In this document: piece by piece, positions 39,585 to 48,586 of the stretch
How the letters are laid out: every line of letters starts with the position of its first letter
How positions within the stretch are numbered: the stretch's first letter is position 1
Source of the DNA: Gelidibacter japonicus
Lineage (GTDB): Bacteria > Bacteroidota > Bacteroidia > Flavobacteriales > Flavobacteriaceae
Direction of reading: 5' to 3'
Assembly: GCF_010725055.1 (NCBI RefSeq)
Contig: NZ_BJKB01000012.1
Coordinates: forward strand, 62,001-126,000
Length of the DNA stretch: 64,000 nt
The notes under the pieces: model-generated
The model's database searches: none
What the model saw: the letters and a program-made list of their open reading frames with translations, nothing else
What the model was told of the DNA's origin: nothing
Made by a program: the position numbers and the translations under genes

Positions 39585-42500
39585 ATGAGATTCACTGAAT
39601 ATAAAGGACTTGACTTGCCGAAAGTTGCGGAAGAAATCGGCAATTATTGGAAAGAGAACAATATTTTTGACAAAAGCGTAACTACAAGAGAGGGCAGCAC
39701 CCCATTTGTCTTTTTTGAAGGGCCGCCTTCTGCTAACGGATTGCCGGGCGTGCACCATGTTTTGGCACGTGCTATTAAAGATATTTTCCCACGTTATAAG
39801 ACCATGAAAGGCTTTCAGGTGAAGCGTAAAGCAGGATGGGATACGCACGGCCTACCGATTGAATTGGGTGTAGAAAAGGAACTCGGGATTACCAAAGAAG
39901 ATATCGGAAAAACCATTTCCATAGAAGATTATAACGCAGCCTGTCGTAAAGCGGTCATGCGTTACACGGACGTGTGGAATGATCTTACTGAAAAAATGGG
40001 CTATTGGGTAGATATGGACAATCCGTACATTACCTATGAGCCAAAATATATGGAGAGTGTTTGGTGGTTGTTAAAGCAAATCTATGATAAACAGCTGATT
40101 TATAAAGGATACACCATTCAGCCTTATTCTCCAAAAGCAGGTACTGGATTAAGCAGTCATGAGCTTAATCAACCAGGCACTTATCAGGATGTGACGGATA
40201 CGACGGCGGTGGCTCAGTTTAAGGCCAATCCCGAATCGCTTCCACACTTTTTACGAGATGAAGGAGATATTTACTTTTTAGCCTGGACGACCACGCCTTG
40301 GACATTGCCAAGTAATACGGCATTGACCGTTGGGCCAAAAATTGACTATGTATTGGTGGAAACCTACAATCAATATACGTTTGAGCCGCTAAATGTCATC
40401 CTTGCCAAGGCCTTGGTCAATAATCAATTTGACGGGAAGTTCAAAAGAGTTGATGCTAAGTCGGAGTTGTTGAAGTACAGATCGGGCGATAACCTACCTG
40501 CCGGCAAGACGGAGAAAATCCCATATTTCATTGTCAAGGAATTCAAAGGAAAGGATTTGGTTGGCATCACCTACGAACAATTATTGCCCTACGCACTTCC
40601 AAACGATCATCCAGAAAATGCCTTTAGGGTCATTTCTGGCGATTTCGTGACGACCGAAGACGGAACCGGGATTGTCCACACCGCCCCAACTTTTGGCGCG
40701 GATGATGCCTTGGTGGCAAAACAGGCCGTTCCTGAAGTGCCGCCAATGTTGGTGAAAGATGAAAACGGGAATTTGGTGCCACTGGTAGACTTGCAAGGAC
40801 GATTTAGAAAAGAGGTCTATGATGAATTGTATGGTTTTGCTGGAGAATACGTGAAATCTGAATATTTATCTGATGATGAACTAGTTTCTGAATATGAAAA
40901 ACAGAAAGTGGGCTTACAATCTGTGATTTCCAATCTTAAAGAGTATTTGAGTGTTGATGAACGTTTGGCACTCAAATTAAAGAATGAAAACAAGGCCTTT
41001 AAGGTCGAAAAATATAAGCACAGTTACCCAAATTGCTGGCGAACTGACAAACCAATTTTGTATTATCCATTGGACTCTTGGTTTATTAAAGTGACCGATG
41101 TCAAAGACAGGATGTTTGAGCTTAACGAAACCATCAATTGGAAACCAAAATCGACCGGAACGGGCCGTTTTGGGAATTGGCTGGCCAATGCGAACGATTG
41201 GAATTTGTCACGTTCACGGTATTGGGGAATACCTTTGCCAATCTGGAGAACCGAAGATGGCAAGGAGGAAATCTGTATTGGGTCTGTCGCAGAATTGAAG
41301 GCCGAGATGCAAAAAGCTGTTGAGATGGCATTCATGCCAGCTGATATTTTTGAAGATTTTGAAGTCGGAAACCAATCAGAAGATAACTATGCAAAAATAG
41401 ACTTGCATAAAAACATAGTTGACGAAATTGTCCTGGTGTCTCCTTCAGGAAAACCAATGAAGCGTGAAGCTGACTTGATTGATGTTTGGTTCGATTCAGG
41501 GGCGATGCCTTATGCGCAGTGGCACTATCCATTTGAAAACGCCGAGCTTATTGATGAGAAAAAAGCCTTTCCTGCCGATTTCATTGCAGAAGGTGTTGAC
41601 CAAACCCGAGGATGGTTCTATACCTTGCACGCCATTGCGACCATGGTTTTTGATTCCGTTGCTTATAAAAATGTCGTTTCTAACGGATTGGTCTTGGACA
41701 AAAATGGACAGAAAATGTCCAAACGATTGGGGAATGCAATAGATCCTTTTGCCACCTTGGATGATTATGGTGCAGATGCCACACGTTGGTATATGATATC
41801 TAACGCCAATCCGTGGGACAACCTAAAATTTGATTTGGAAGGTATTGAAGAGGTGAAACGCAAGTTTTTTGGAACACTTTACAATACATATTCCTTTTTT
41901 ACACTATATACCAATTTAGATAATTTCAATTATTCTGAGGCTGAAATACCTTTGGAAGATCGGCCGGAGATTGACCGTTGGATTTTATCTGAACTGCACA
42001 CCCTGATTCAAAAGGTTGATGAGTATTATGCAGATTATGAACCGACCAGGGCTGCCCGCGCCATATCAGATTTTACGCAAGACCATTTAAGCAATTGGTA
42101 TGTGAGATTGAGCAGAAGACGCTTTTGGAAAGGCGATTACCAACAAGATAAGGTTTCGGCCTATCAAACCTTGTACACTTGCATGCTGACCATTGCAAAA
42201 CTTGGTGCACCAATTGCACCGTTCTATATGGATCGGCTTTATCTTGATTTAAACGCCGTCACCAAAAAGGAAACCTTTGAAAGTGTACATTTGTCAAATT
42301 TCCCCATCTATGATGAGACACTTATTGACAAAGAATTGGAGCGAAAAATGGAAGCCGCACAGACCATTTCTTCCTTAGTTTTATCCTTAAGAGCTAAAGA
42401 GAAAATAAAGGTGCGTCAGCCCCTACAGAAAATCATGATCCCAATCTCAAGTGAGGCTCAGAAAAATGAGATTTTGGCGGTGGCCGATTTGATAAAATCT

Positions 42501-43073
42501 GAGGTAAATGTCAAGGAAATCGAAGTATTGGAAGATGCGTCAGATATTTTGGTAAAACAGATAAAACCCAACTTTAAGGTGCTTGGCCCCCGTTTTGGAC
42601 AGGATATGAAAGCGATAGCTCAGGTAATAAGTGGTTTTGATGCGAAGAATATCAAGGAAATTGAACAAAACGGCACTTTAGATGTGGAAGTTAATGGAAA
42701 AAGTATTATTTTGGAGCTTTCTGATGTAGAAATTACCTCACAAGATATTGAAGGCTGGCTTGTTGCAAGTTCAGGTCCATTAACGGTAGCTTTGGATGTG
42801 ACGATTACAGAAGAATTAAGAAAAGAAGGTATTGCAAGAGAATTGGTAAACCGAATCCAAAATTTAAGAAAAGATTCGGGATATGAGCTTACGGATCGAA
42901 TTGTGGTACACTTTCAGGAAGATGAACATATTATTAACGCAATAAACACAAACTTAGATTACATAAAAACCGAAACCTTAACCGAAAAGTTGGAGATTTT
43001 AGAACACTTAGATAACGGTATAGAAATTGCTTTTGATGATGTAAATACCAAGTTGTTTATTAAAAAATTTTAA
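39585..43073 (+). CDS. ileS: Isoleucine-tRNA ligase, eukaryote-like (type 2) with GXHH motif
   Basis: An 1162-residue class I aminoacyl-tRNA synthetase charging tRNA-Ile. The length and C-terminal region fit the type 2, eukaryote-like IleRS. The KMSKR loop is at 710-714 (NGQKMSKRLGN). The editing domain includes LAWTTTPWTLPSNTAL and GIVHTAPTFGADD; the anticodon region includes WILSELHTLIQ. The first signature motif, normally HXGH, reads G55-V-H-H58 in NGLPGVHHVL, a swapped form. Type 2 enzymes are naturally mupirocin-resistant, and the GXHH swap has been linked to very high resistance. It is followed after 4 bases by the DksA-like gene. Confidence 0.95.
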   Translation: MRFTEYKGLDLPKVAEEIGNYWKENNIFDKSVTTREGSTPFVFFEGPPSANGLPGVHHVLARAIKDIFPRYKTMKGFQVKRKAGWDTHGLPIELGVEKELGITKEDIGKTISIEDYNAACRKAVMRYTDVWNDLTEKMGYWVDMDNPYITYEPKYMESVWWLLKQIYDKQLIYKGYTIQPYSPKAGTGLSSHELNQPGTYQDVTDTTAVAQFKANPESLPHFLRDEGDIYFLAWTTTPWTLPSNTALTVGPKIDYVLVETYNQYTFEPLNVILAKALVNNQFDGKFKRVDAKSELLKYRSGDNLPAGKTEKIPYFIVKEFKGKDLVGITYEQLLPYALPNDHPENAFRVISGDFVTTEDGTGIVHTAPTFGADDALVAKQAVPEVPPMLVKDENGNLVPLVDLQGRFRKEVYDELYGFAGEYVKSEYLSDDELVSEYEKQKVGLQSVISNLKEYLSVDERLALKLKNENKAFKVEKYKHSYPNCWRTDKPILYYPLDSWFIKVTDVKDRMFELNETINWKPKSTGTGRFGNWLANANDWNLSRSRYWGIPLPIWRTEDGKEEICIGSVAELKAEMQKAVEMAFMPADIFEDFEVGNQSEDNYAKIDLHKNIVDEIVLVSPSGKPMKREADLIDVWFDSGAMPYAQWHYPFENAELIDEKKAFPADFIAEGVDQTRGWFYTLHAIATMVFDSVAYKNVVSNGLVLDKNGQKMSKRLGNAIDPFATLDDYGADATRWYMISNANPWDNLKFDLEGIEEVKRKFFGTLYNTYSFFTLYTNLDNFNYSEAEIPLEDRPEIDRWILSELHTLIQKVDEYYADYEPTRAARAISDFTQDHLSNWYVRLSRRRFWKGDYQQDKVSAYQTLYTCMLTIAKLGAPIAPFYMDRLYLDLNAVTKKETFESVHLSNFPIYDETLIDKELERKMEAAQTISSLVLSLRAKEKIKVRQPLQKIMIPISSEAQKNEILAVADLIKSEVNVKEIEVLEDASDILVKQIKPNFKVLGPRFGQDMKAIAQVISGFDAKNIKEIEQNGTLDVEVNGKSIILELSDVEITSQDIEGWLVASSGPLTVALDVTITEELRKEGIARELVNRIQNLRKDSGYELTDRIVVHFQEDEHIINAINTNLDYIKTETLTEKLEILEHLDNGIEIAFDDVNTKLFIKKF

Positions 43074-43077
43074 AATT

Positions 43078-43461
43078 ATGGAAGTAGATGCAAACATCAG
43101 GTATTCTGATAAAGATTTGGCAGAATTTAAAGTACTGATTCAAGAGAAAATTGAAAAAGCTGTACGAGATTTAGAATTAATAAAGAGTGCGTACATGAAT
43201 GACCTTAACAATGGTACTGATGATACATCGCCAACGTTTAAGGCTTTTGAAGAGGGCAGTGAAACGATGAGCAAGGAAGCTAATTCACAATTGGCGATTC
43301 GTCAAGAGAAATTTATTCGTGACCTTAAAAACGCTTTGATCCGCATAGAAAACAAAACCTATGGCGTATGTCGTGTAACCGGGAAACTCATCGGAAAGGA
43401 ACGTTTAAAGCTTGTACCACACGCAACTTTAAGTATTGAAGCTAAAAACATGCAACAGTAA
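43078..43461 (+). CDS. TraR/DksA-family protein with degenerate zinc finger
   Basis: A 127-residue DksA-like protein. DksA relatives enter the secondary channel of RNA polymerase and modulate initiation. A long coiled coil (about 10-90) is followed by the family motif YGVCRVTGKLIGKERLKLVPHATLSIEA. Only one cysteine (C98) remains of the four usual zinc ligands, as in many Bacteroidota members, so classical zinc binding is unlikely. It is probably co-transcribed with ileS (gap 4 bases) and is followed by lspA after a terminator. Confidence 0.87.
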   Translation: MEVDANIRYSDKDLAEFKVLIQEKIEKAVRDLELIKSAYMNDLNNGTDDTSPTFKAFEEGSETMSKEANSQLAIRQEKFIRDLKNALIRIENKTYGVCRVTGKLIGKERLKLVPHATLSIEAKNMQQ

Positions 43462-43463
43462 AA

Positions 43464-43481
43464 TTCCCATGAAAATGGGAA
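43464..43481. repeat. Short palindromic element after the DksA-like gene
   Basis: TTCCCAT, loop GAAA, ATGGGAA: a 7-bp hairpin starting 3 bases after the stop codon, with no T-run. Confidence 0.6.
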
Positions 43482-43529
43482 ACGAGGATTTAGATAATTA
43501 TTCCCGTAAAGTGTCGTTTAAATTGCTTT

Positions 43530-43570
43530 AAAACAAAAAACACTTCTCAAACAGAAGTGTTTTTTGTTTT
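43530..43570 (+). terminator. Terminator of ileS-DksA-like operon
   Basis: AAAACAAAAAACACTTCT (43530-43547), loop CAAAC, AGAAGTGTTTTTTGTTTT (43553-43570): an 18-bp stem ending in T-runs. Confidence 0.88.
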
Positions 43571-43611
43571 AGTTCATTTTGTAATTGAAGCAAGTTGTTC
43601 AATAATAATAC

Positions 43612-43619
43612 TATTTTTG
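43612..43619 (+). promoter_or_regulatory. -7 element of lspA
   Basis: TATTTTTG matches TAnnTTTG and lies about 90 bases upstream of the lspA start, giving a longish leader. No good -33 element. Confidence 0.45.
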
Positions 43620-43709
43620 CACTTTGTCTGGAAATAAATTAACGGAATTTCAATCAGAAGAGTTTCATTTGTAACTCTGTCATTAAAAAAAATTCCCACT
43701 TTCAGTATT

Positions 43710-44375
43710 ATGTCCCTAAAAAAAGCTGCCCTTTTAATTGTCACCATCTTATTGATTGATCAAATCAGTAAATTTTACATTAAGACCCATTTTGCCTTAC
43801 ACCATCGCATTGAAGTATTTGATTGGTTTCATATCTTATTTGTTGAAAATGATGGCATGGCTTGGGGTACAAAACTGAGCGATTTTATCGCAGGGATCTC
43901 AGATCGTACGGCAAAATTGGCATTGACCATCTTTCGAATTGTGGCGGTAGTAGGAATTGGTTATTGGTTGGTCGCTTCGGTTAGAAAAAAAGGTCCTCAG
44001 ATTCTTATTGTTGCCATTGCCTTGATTTTTGCCGGTGCATTGGGCAATATCATTGACTCCGCTTTTTATGGCATCCTATTTAACGACAGCTATAGTCAAG
44101 TGGCGGTGTTTCTTCCTGAAATGGGTTATGATAGCTTATTTCACGGGAAGGTAGTAGATATGCTTCACTTTCCAATTTGGAAAGGGTTCTTGCCGAATTG
44201 GATTCCGTTTGTTGGAGGAGATTATTTCACCTTTTTTGAACCCGTATTTAATGTTGCGGATATGGCTATAAGTACTGGGATAGGATTATTGATCGTCTTC
44301 AATAAAAAGGCATTTCATCAAGAAGAGGAAAGAACTGAGGAAAATTCAGTCCAAAATCGGATAGAATCCCAATAG
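43710..44375 (+). CDS. lspA: Lipoprotein signal peptidase (signal peptidase II)
   Basis: A 221-residue inner-membrane aspartic peptidase that removes signal peptides from lipid-modified prolipoproteins. It has four membrane segments. The catalytic aspartates are D116 in GALGNIIDSAFYG and D184 in FNVADMAIS. An insertion of about 30 residues between them (FLPEMGYDSLFHGKVVDMLHFP) is usual in Bacteroidota LspA. The C-terminal tail is Glu-rich. It matures the several lipoproteins encoded in this window. It ends 7 bases from the convergent receiver gene. Confidence 0.96.
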   Translation: MSLKKAALLIVTILLIDQISKFYIKTHFALHHRIEVFDWFHILFVENDGMAWGTKLSDFIAGISDRTAKLALTIFRIVAVVGIGYWLVASVRKKGPQILIVAIALIFAGALGNIIDSAFYGILFNDSYSQVAVFLPEMGYDSLFHGKVVDMLHFPIWKGFLPNWIPFVGGDYFTFFEPVFNVADMAISTGIGLLIVFNKKAFHQEEERTEENSVQNRIESQ

Positions 44376-44382
44376 TTATATA

Positions 44383-44793
44383 CTAGGCGGATTTTTTGAA
44401 GATCGTTTCCAATTCAGTTATTCTAACCGGTTTCACTAAGTAATCCTTAATATTGGAGAGCGATTTCGCACGGTCAATATCGACTGGATTAATAGATGAG
44501 CTGACAATGTATAGAGAAATTAGTTTGTTAAACTTATTTTCAATCTTAGTGAAGCGCTCTATAAACTCCCAACCATCCATGATGGGCATGTTGAGGTCAA
44601 TAAACATTATGTCCGGAACCTCTTCTTCATGTAAATTCTTCAAAATGGCTTCAAAATAATCGATACTTTCTTTCCCATTATTGAAAATTAAAAGGTTATC
44701 GCATAATTTTCGGGCCTCGATAATTTTTTTAAGGAGCCTAATGTACATGCCGTCATCATCAATAATGCATGCCAATGAAGTCTTTTTTTTCAT
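44383..44793 (-). CDS. Single-domain response regulator
   Basis: A 136-residue CheY-like receiver. Acidic residues IDDD (about 11-14), the phospho-acceptor D66 in MFIDLNMPIMDG, the Ser in VSSS and the conserved Lys in YLVKPV are all present. No output domain, so it acts by protein contact or in a phosphorelay. It starts 3 bases after the histidine kinase stop and is surely its partner. The target is unknown. Confidence 0.92.
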   Translation of the reverse strand: MKKKTSLACIIDDDGMYIRLLKKIIEARKLCDNLLIFNNGKESIDYFEAILKNLHEEEVPDIMFIDLNMPIMDGWEFIERFTKIENKFNKLISLYIVSSSINPVDIDRAKSLSNIKDYLVKPVRITELETIFKKSA

Positions 44794-44796
44794 GAT

Positions 44797-46245
44797 TTAC
44801 AGTTTTATTGTGAAGGTCGTGCCTTGTTGGATTCCACTTTCAACAAAAATCTCCCCGTTCAATGATTCAATTTGATTTTTTGTGATAAACAATCCAATAC
44901 CAACCGCATCTTTGTTCTGATGGAATGTTTTATACATTTCAAACAGCTTATGGCCATGTTTTTTAAGGTCAATACCCATACCGTTATCGCTGATCTCCAG
45001 AAAGATCCTATTGTCTTTCGTATAAGTCCTAATAGCAATGATGACCGCTCTATTTTTCTGACCGTATTTTATGGCATTTGTTATTAGGTTCAAGAAGATA
45101 CTATCCAAATAAGCTGGAATATAGTTAATAACTTTGACTTTCTGAAAATCGGCGTGGATGGTCACATCATTCTTAACAATCAGACTAATGATTGATTTTA
45201 AGACGCGATCCAAGGAGTCCTGAAAACTCACTTCAATCTTATTGTGATCTGTCCTGGTTTGAATGGTAACTACTTCATTGAGGTGCTGTATGGTCTCATT
45301 TAGGCTTTCAGAAACATCCTTAATGCTTGCTATGAGATCTTTTTTTTCGTCTTCATCATTGGTTTCATCCATTAATTGCATAATGAGCGAAAGATTGCTG
45401 GTATGGGACCTCAGGTTATGGGATACGATATGAGCAAAGTTAAAGAGCCTTTTATTTTGGGAAGAAATGATTTCCGCCGTGTTTTTTAAATCCAGCTCTT
45501 TGATCTTAATGTCGTCTATATCCTGAAAGACACCCCTGATGCCAACAATGTCATTATAGTCATTATAGACAGGCTTGCCTATGGCTCGTACCCAGAATGA
45601 GCGGTTATTTGCGGTTAGCATTTTTATTTCCGTGCTGAAGGATTTTCCCCGCATGGTACAATTATAAAATAGATTGTAAGAGATGTCATAGAACTCTTCG
45701 GGGATATATTGCGAAGCATATCTTAGGGACGGAATATAATCTTCTGGATACTCAAGAATGCGTCTGCATTCATGGTCCCAATAGGTTTTCTTCTTTACCA
45801 AATCAACATACCAACTCCCTGAAGACGTCATTTCAGCAGTTTCACGATAATAAAAATTATCGTTTTTCACCCGATTGTTGAGTGCCATTTTGACTGGGCT
45901 GAACGTTAGGATCTTAGAATTTGGATACTTTTTTTTGACAGGGAATGTGCTTGACGATTGGCATTTAAGTTCCTGGAGCTGACCATTTTTGCATGTAAGT
46001 GTTATTGTTTGTTCAAAATCCTGGTCATCGTTTAATAAATTGAAATAATTATCCCTGAAAAGATCACGCTGATCCTTATTCAATAAGGTGTAGAGAAAAT
46101 AATTGAGGTTTAATTCGATATCTTCAATGTCATACCCTGTAATTTTAAGAAACCCAGAGGACCAGCCTACATATTCACCATTTATTTCCCAATATCCTAA
46201 CTCAGAATTTTGGATTAAGCCACGTAATAATTGTTCTTGATACAT
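44797..46245 (-). CDS. PAS-domain sensor histidine kinase
   Basis: A 482-residue kinase without membrane segments, so it senses inside the cell. Start: the ATG at 46245 (MYQEQLLRGL) is chosen because a longer frame would begin with a TTG at 46278-46276 that is part of the -7 promoter element. PAS domains lie at about 5-120 and 135-250 (numbering from this start; WGIRGVFQDIDDI-like end). The phospho-accepting His is in AHIVSHNLRSHTSN. The N box is NLITNAIKYG and the G boxes are ISDNGMGIDL and GIGLFITKNQIESLNG. It forms an operon with the receiver gene. Confidence 0.92.
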   Translation of the reverse strand: MYQEQLLRGLIQNSELGYWEINGEYVGWSSGFLKITGYDIEDIELNLNYFLYTLLNKDQRDLFRDNYFNLLNDDQDFEQTITLTCKNGQLQELKCQSSSTFPVKKKYPNSKILTFSPVKMALNNRVKNDNFYYRETAEMTSSGSWYVDLVKKKTYWDHECRRILEYPEDYIPSLRYASQYIPEEFYDISYNLFYNCTMRGKSFSTEIKMLTANNRSFWVRAIGKPVYNDYNDIVGIRGVFQDIDDIKIKELDLKNTAEIISSQNKRLFNFAHIVSHNLRSHTSNLSLIMQLMDETNDEDEKKDLIASIKDVSESLNETIQHLNEVVTIQTRTDHNKIEVSFQDSLDRVLKSIISLIVKNDVTIHADFQKVKVINYIPAYLDSIFLNLITNAIKYGQKNRAVIIAIRTYTKDNRIFLEISDNGMGIDLKKHGHKLFEMYKTFHQNKDAVGIGLFITKNQIESLNGEIFVESGIQQGTTFTIKL

Positions 46246-46275
46246 AAAAATGGGGATGGTTGGGGTTGATTGTAC

Positions 46276-46283
46276 CAAATATA
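46276..46283 (-). promoter_or_regulatory. -7 element of the histidine kinase operon
   Basis: TATATTTG on the minus strand, 30 bases before the chosen ATG. TTCG at 46306-46303, 19 bases upstream, is a weak -33. Its last bases coincide with the rejected TTG start. Confidence 0.6.
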
Positions 46284-46317
46284 ATAATAATTTACAATTA
46301 ATCGAATAAATATGCCG

Positions 46318-46896
46318 TTAATCGATACTTTTTTTGAAAATATAGTGTTGATATGGGGTCACACAGTAATCCAAGACCACATCACTATCAGATATATCAT
46401 TAATTATTTCTTCGGCTTCAAAGAATGAAAGCCCTATTTTTAGGGTTTCAGGCCTACATTCCGATAAGAATTTATCATAGAAACCCTTTCCATAGCCAAT
46501 GCGATGACCTCGTTTGTCAAATGCCAACAGCGGCACAAAAACCACATCTATTTTCTGAGAATCAATGTCAATACCATCTACTGGTTCAGGAATGTTCCAA
46601 GAATTCTTTTTAATGACCGTGCTATCCGTTAAAAGATAATTGGTCATTCTTAAGCTTTTAAAATGACTTTTTGAAATAACGATGTTTTTATCTTTCCCCG
46701 ATAAAATATTGAGAATATAATCTGTGTTGATTTCCTTGTGTTCAGTGATGCTTAAAAAAATATGATAAAACGAAAAATCCCAAATAGGTAACTGTAATAA
46801 TTGGTTGGAAATGGCCAAACTTTCAGTTTCAATCATTTCTAACGATAGTTCCTGTCGCTTTTGCTTGTAGAGACGTCTTAATTCTGATTTGGTCAT
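46318..46896 (-). CDS. 5-formyltetrahydrofolate cyclo-ligase
   Basis: A 192-residue cytoplasmic enzyme that converts 5-formyl-THF with ATP to 5,10-methenyl-THF, returning folinate to one-carbon metabolism. The start MTKSELRRLYKQKRQEL at 46896 matches the family's N-terminus; an in-frame extension to 46968 has no family resemblance. The signature GHRIGYGKGFYDKFL is intact, as is VFVPLLAFDKRG before it. Normal length, monocistronic. Confidence 0.93.
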   Translation of the reverse strand: MTKSELRRLYKQKRQELSLEMIETESLAISNQLLQLPIWDFSFYHIFLSITEHKEINTDYILNILSGKDKNIVISKSHFKSLRMTNYLLTDSTVIKKNSWNIPEPVDGIDIDSQKIDVVFVPLLAFDKRGHRIGYGKGFYDKFLSECRPETLKIGLSFFEAEEIINDISDSDVVLDYCVTPYQHYIFKKSID

Positions 46897-47200
46897 AATT
46901 GTAAAAATAATATTTTTTGTGGAATGAAAAATGATTAGAGAAGCTTTTGTGGTTTTAATGGAGACCATTTTTTACGGTAATAACTAAGTGGAAATTTAGC
47001 AAAGACATGATACTCATAAACAGCTAACATAAACCCATCGGTTTCATTTTATATTTAATTTCTCATCTAAATTTCGTACTTTCAATTCGTAGTGAACGGA
47101 GATTTAGTGGTTAAAACACTTGAACTTTACAAGTCATACTTAACTCACTCTAGCTACATGATATGATTTATCACATAAAAAAGTCTGAACATAAAATATC
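46897..47200. other. Gene-free divergent interval
   Basis: 304 bases between the divergent cyclo-ligase and the 47201 lipoprotein gene. A weak -7-like TACTTTCA stands near 47078. I see no RNA gene or repeat. Confidence 0.4.
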
Positions 47201-47464
47201 ATGGCCAAGAAAAAACCAACAAGTATCCCAATTATTATTATTATCGCCATGCTCACGCTATTCTTTAATTGTTCCAAAGACAACATTCAACAGAAAACGA
47301 ATTACATTCAAAATACACAAGAAAGTATTACGTATGGTGATTCTATTTTTACTTCTGAAATTAATGCAAAAGTCGAAATTCAAAAAAATAAATTGAGAAA
47401 TAAACTTAATGTATTTGAGTACAGGAAATTACGTAAAGGGGAAGTCGGGTTTACAGATAAATAA
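47201..47464 (+). CDS. N-terminal part of an interrupted lipoprotein gene
   Basis: An 87-residue product with a basic start (MAKKKPTSIP), a hydrophobic stretch and a cysteine (LFFNCSKDN, C24), so a lipoprotein signal. It ends with a TAA at 47462-47464. Reading on in the same frame without a break gives GRIANKVLIVLEKGGKHP and then the methionine that starts the next reading frame. The two are therefore most simply one gene of 460 codons broken by a nonsense change. On its own the fragment has no recognisable domain. Confidence 0.65.
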   Translation: MAKKKPTSIPIIIIIAMLTLFFNCSKDNIQQKTNYIQNTQESITYGDSIFTSEINAKVEIQKNKLRNKLNVFEYRKLRKGEVGFTDK

Positions 47465-47518
47465 GGAAGAATAGCCAATAAAGTACTTATAGTTTTAGAA
47501 AAGGGAGGAAAGCATCCA

Positions 47519-48586
47519 ATGATTATCCTGCCTGTCAAAAAACATAAAGAAATTAACTTGTTGATAGGCTTTTATAATGAGAGTTCTGTCCAGTTTAAAA
47601 TTTTTAAAGCATCTGATTCCCAGTCAACAAAGAAATATCATAATATAGAAACAGAAATTTTAGAAAATATTCTGCTATACTTTCAAATATCTTCGACAAA
47701 TAGCACTACTGACCCAAATAGCAATTATAGATCCTCAAATTGTTGGGGATTTCTCGGACCAACTGGGAGTAGCAATTGTTATATGGGTATGCAGAATTAT
47801 TGCACTGGGGAGATTAGATTTGTTGACACTTGTGGTAAAATGGAAGAAGATGAAGAAGAAAACTGGGACTGGGGAGATGCAGACGATAATTGGGCGGATG
47901 ATGATTACGGAGATGATATAGCCGATAGCTTGGATGATGATAATTGGGAGTGGGGTGACGGTAGTAATGATACTGAGCATATTAAGGTTGTTAATGAGCT
48001 GACTGGAAGAGCTCTTTGTGTTTACGAAAAATTAGAAAACTCTAATAGTAATCTATTTAAAGAGACGATAGGTAAATTTATTGATGATCCAAAATATGAT
48101 CTCATATTTAAAAATGGAATGTGTTCAAAAAATGCTGCAGCTTGTACAAATTCACAAAATATAAGTTCTACAGGCGAAGTCATAATAAAAATAAATTATT
48201 TATCGGGAAGTGTGTTAGAGGATGCAGCTTTGATACTTCATGAAGGCATTCATGCTGAGATAGCCCGATATGTTCAAAGGCATAAAACTGGAGAAGATCC
48301 AAATGATAGAGCAAGAATGTTTCAGTTGTACAAGTTTTATAAAGAATCCCAAGTACCGGAAGAACATTTAGACCATCCCTATATGACACTAAACTATATC
48401 AATCCAATTGCTTCTGCATTGAGGAAACTGGATGGGAATAGATATCCCCTAGACTACTATAAATCATTCGCTTGGGACGGATTAAGGAATTGGGATGTAA
48501 CTAATCTATTGGGAATTGAAGAATCTTCCGAAATAGAGATATATAGGGATATAGTTAATGCTAATACCAATTTATCATGCGACTAA
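47519..48586 (+). CDS. Zincin-like metallopeptidase part of the interrupted lipoprotein gene
   Basis: A 355-residue product in the same frame as the preceding fragment. The HExxH motif HEGIH (241-245) sits in EDAALILHEGIHAEIARYV, typical of zinc metallopeptidases; the third ligand is not obvious. A Trp/Asp-rich acidic stretch (about 115-150, WDWGDADDNWADDDYGDD) could bind calcium. Four cysteines (75, 87, 95, 105) cluster before it. If translated alone it could start at 47519, since GGGAGGA stands at 47503-47509, but it would then lack a signal peptide. It overlaps the next gene by 10 bases. Family and substrate unknown. Confidence 0.7.
   Translation: MIILPVKKHKEINLLIGFYNESSVQFKIFKASDSQSTKKYHNIETEILENILLYFQISSTNSTTDPNSNYRSSNCWGFLGPTGSSNCYMGMQNYCTGEIRFVDTCGKMEEDEEENWDWGDADDNWADDDYGDDIADSLDDDNWEWGDGSNDTEHIKVVNELTGRALCVYEKLENSNSNLFKETIGKFIDDPKYDLIFKNGMCSKNAAACTNSQNISSTGEVIIKINYLSGSVLEDAALILHEGIHAEIARYVQRHKTGEDPNDRARMFQLYKFYKESQVPEEHLDHPYMTLNYINPIASALRKLDGNRYPLDYYKSFAWDGLRNWDVTNLLGIEESSEIEIYRDIVNANTNLSCD

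Noticed and set aside
39437-39643. 68-codon minus-strand frame across the ileS start
   Set aside because: It overlaps the ileS coding region, has no recognisable motif and no promoter.
46246-46278. TTG start of the histidine kinase
   Set aside because: The TTG is part of the -7 promoter element, so it cannot be in the transcript; ATG at 46245 is used.
46897-46968. Extension of the formyl-THF cyclo-ligase
   Set aside because: No family resemblance; the conserved start MTKSELRRLYKQKR is at 46896.
47163-47396. 77-codon frame overlapping the lipoprotein start
   Set aside because: Lacks a signal and overlaps the better lipoprotein frame starting at 47201.
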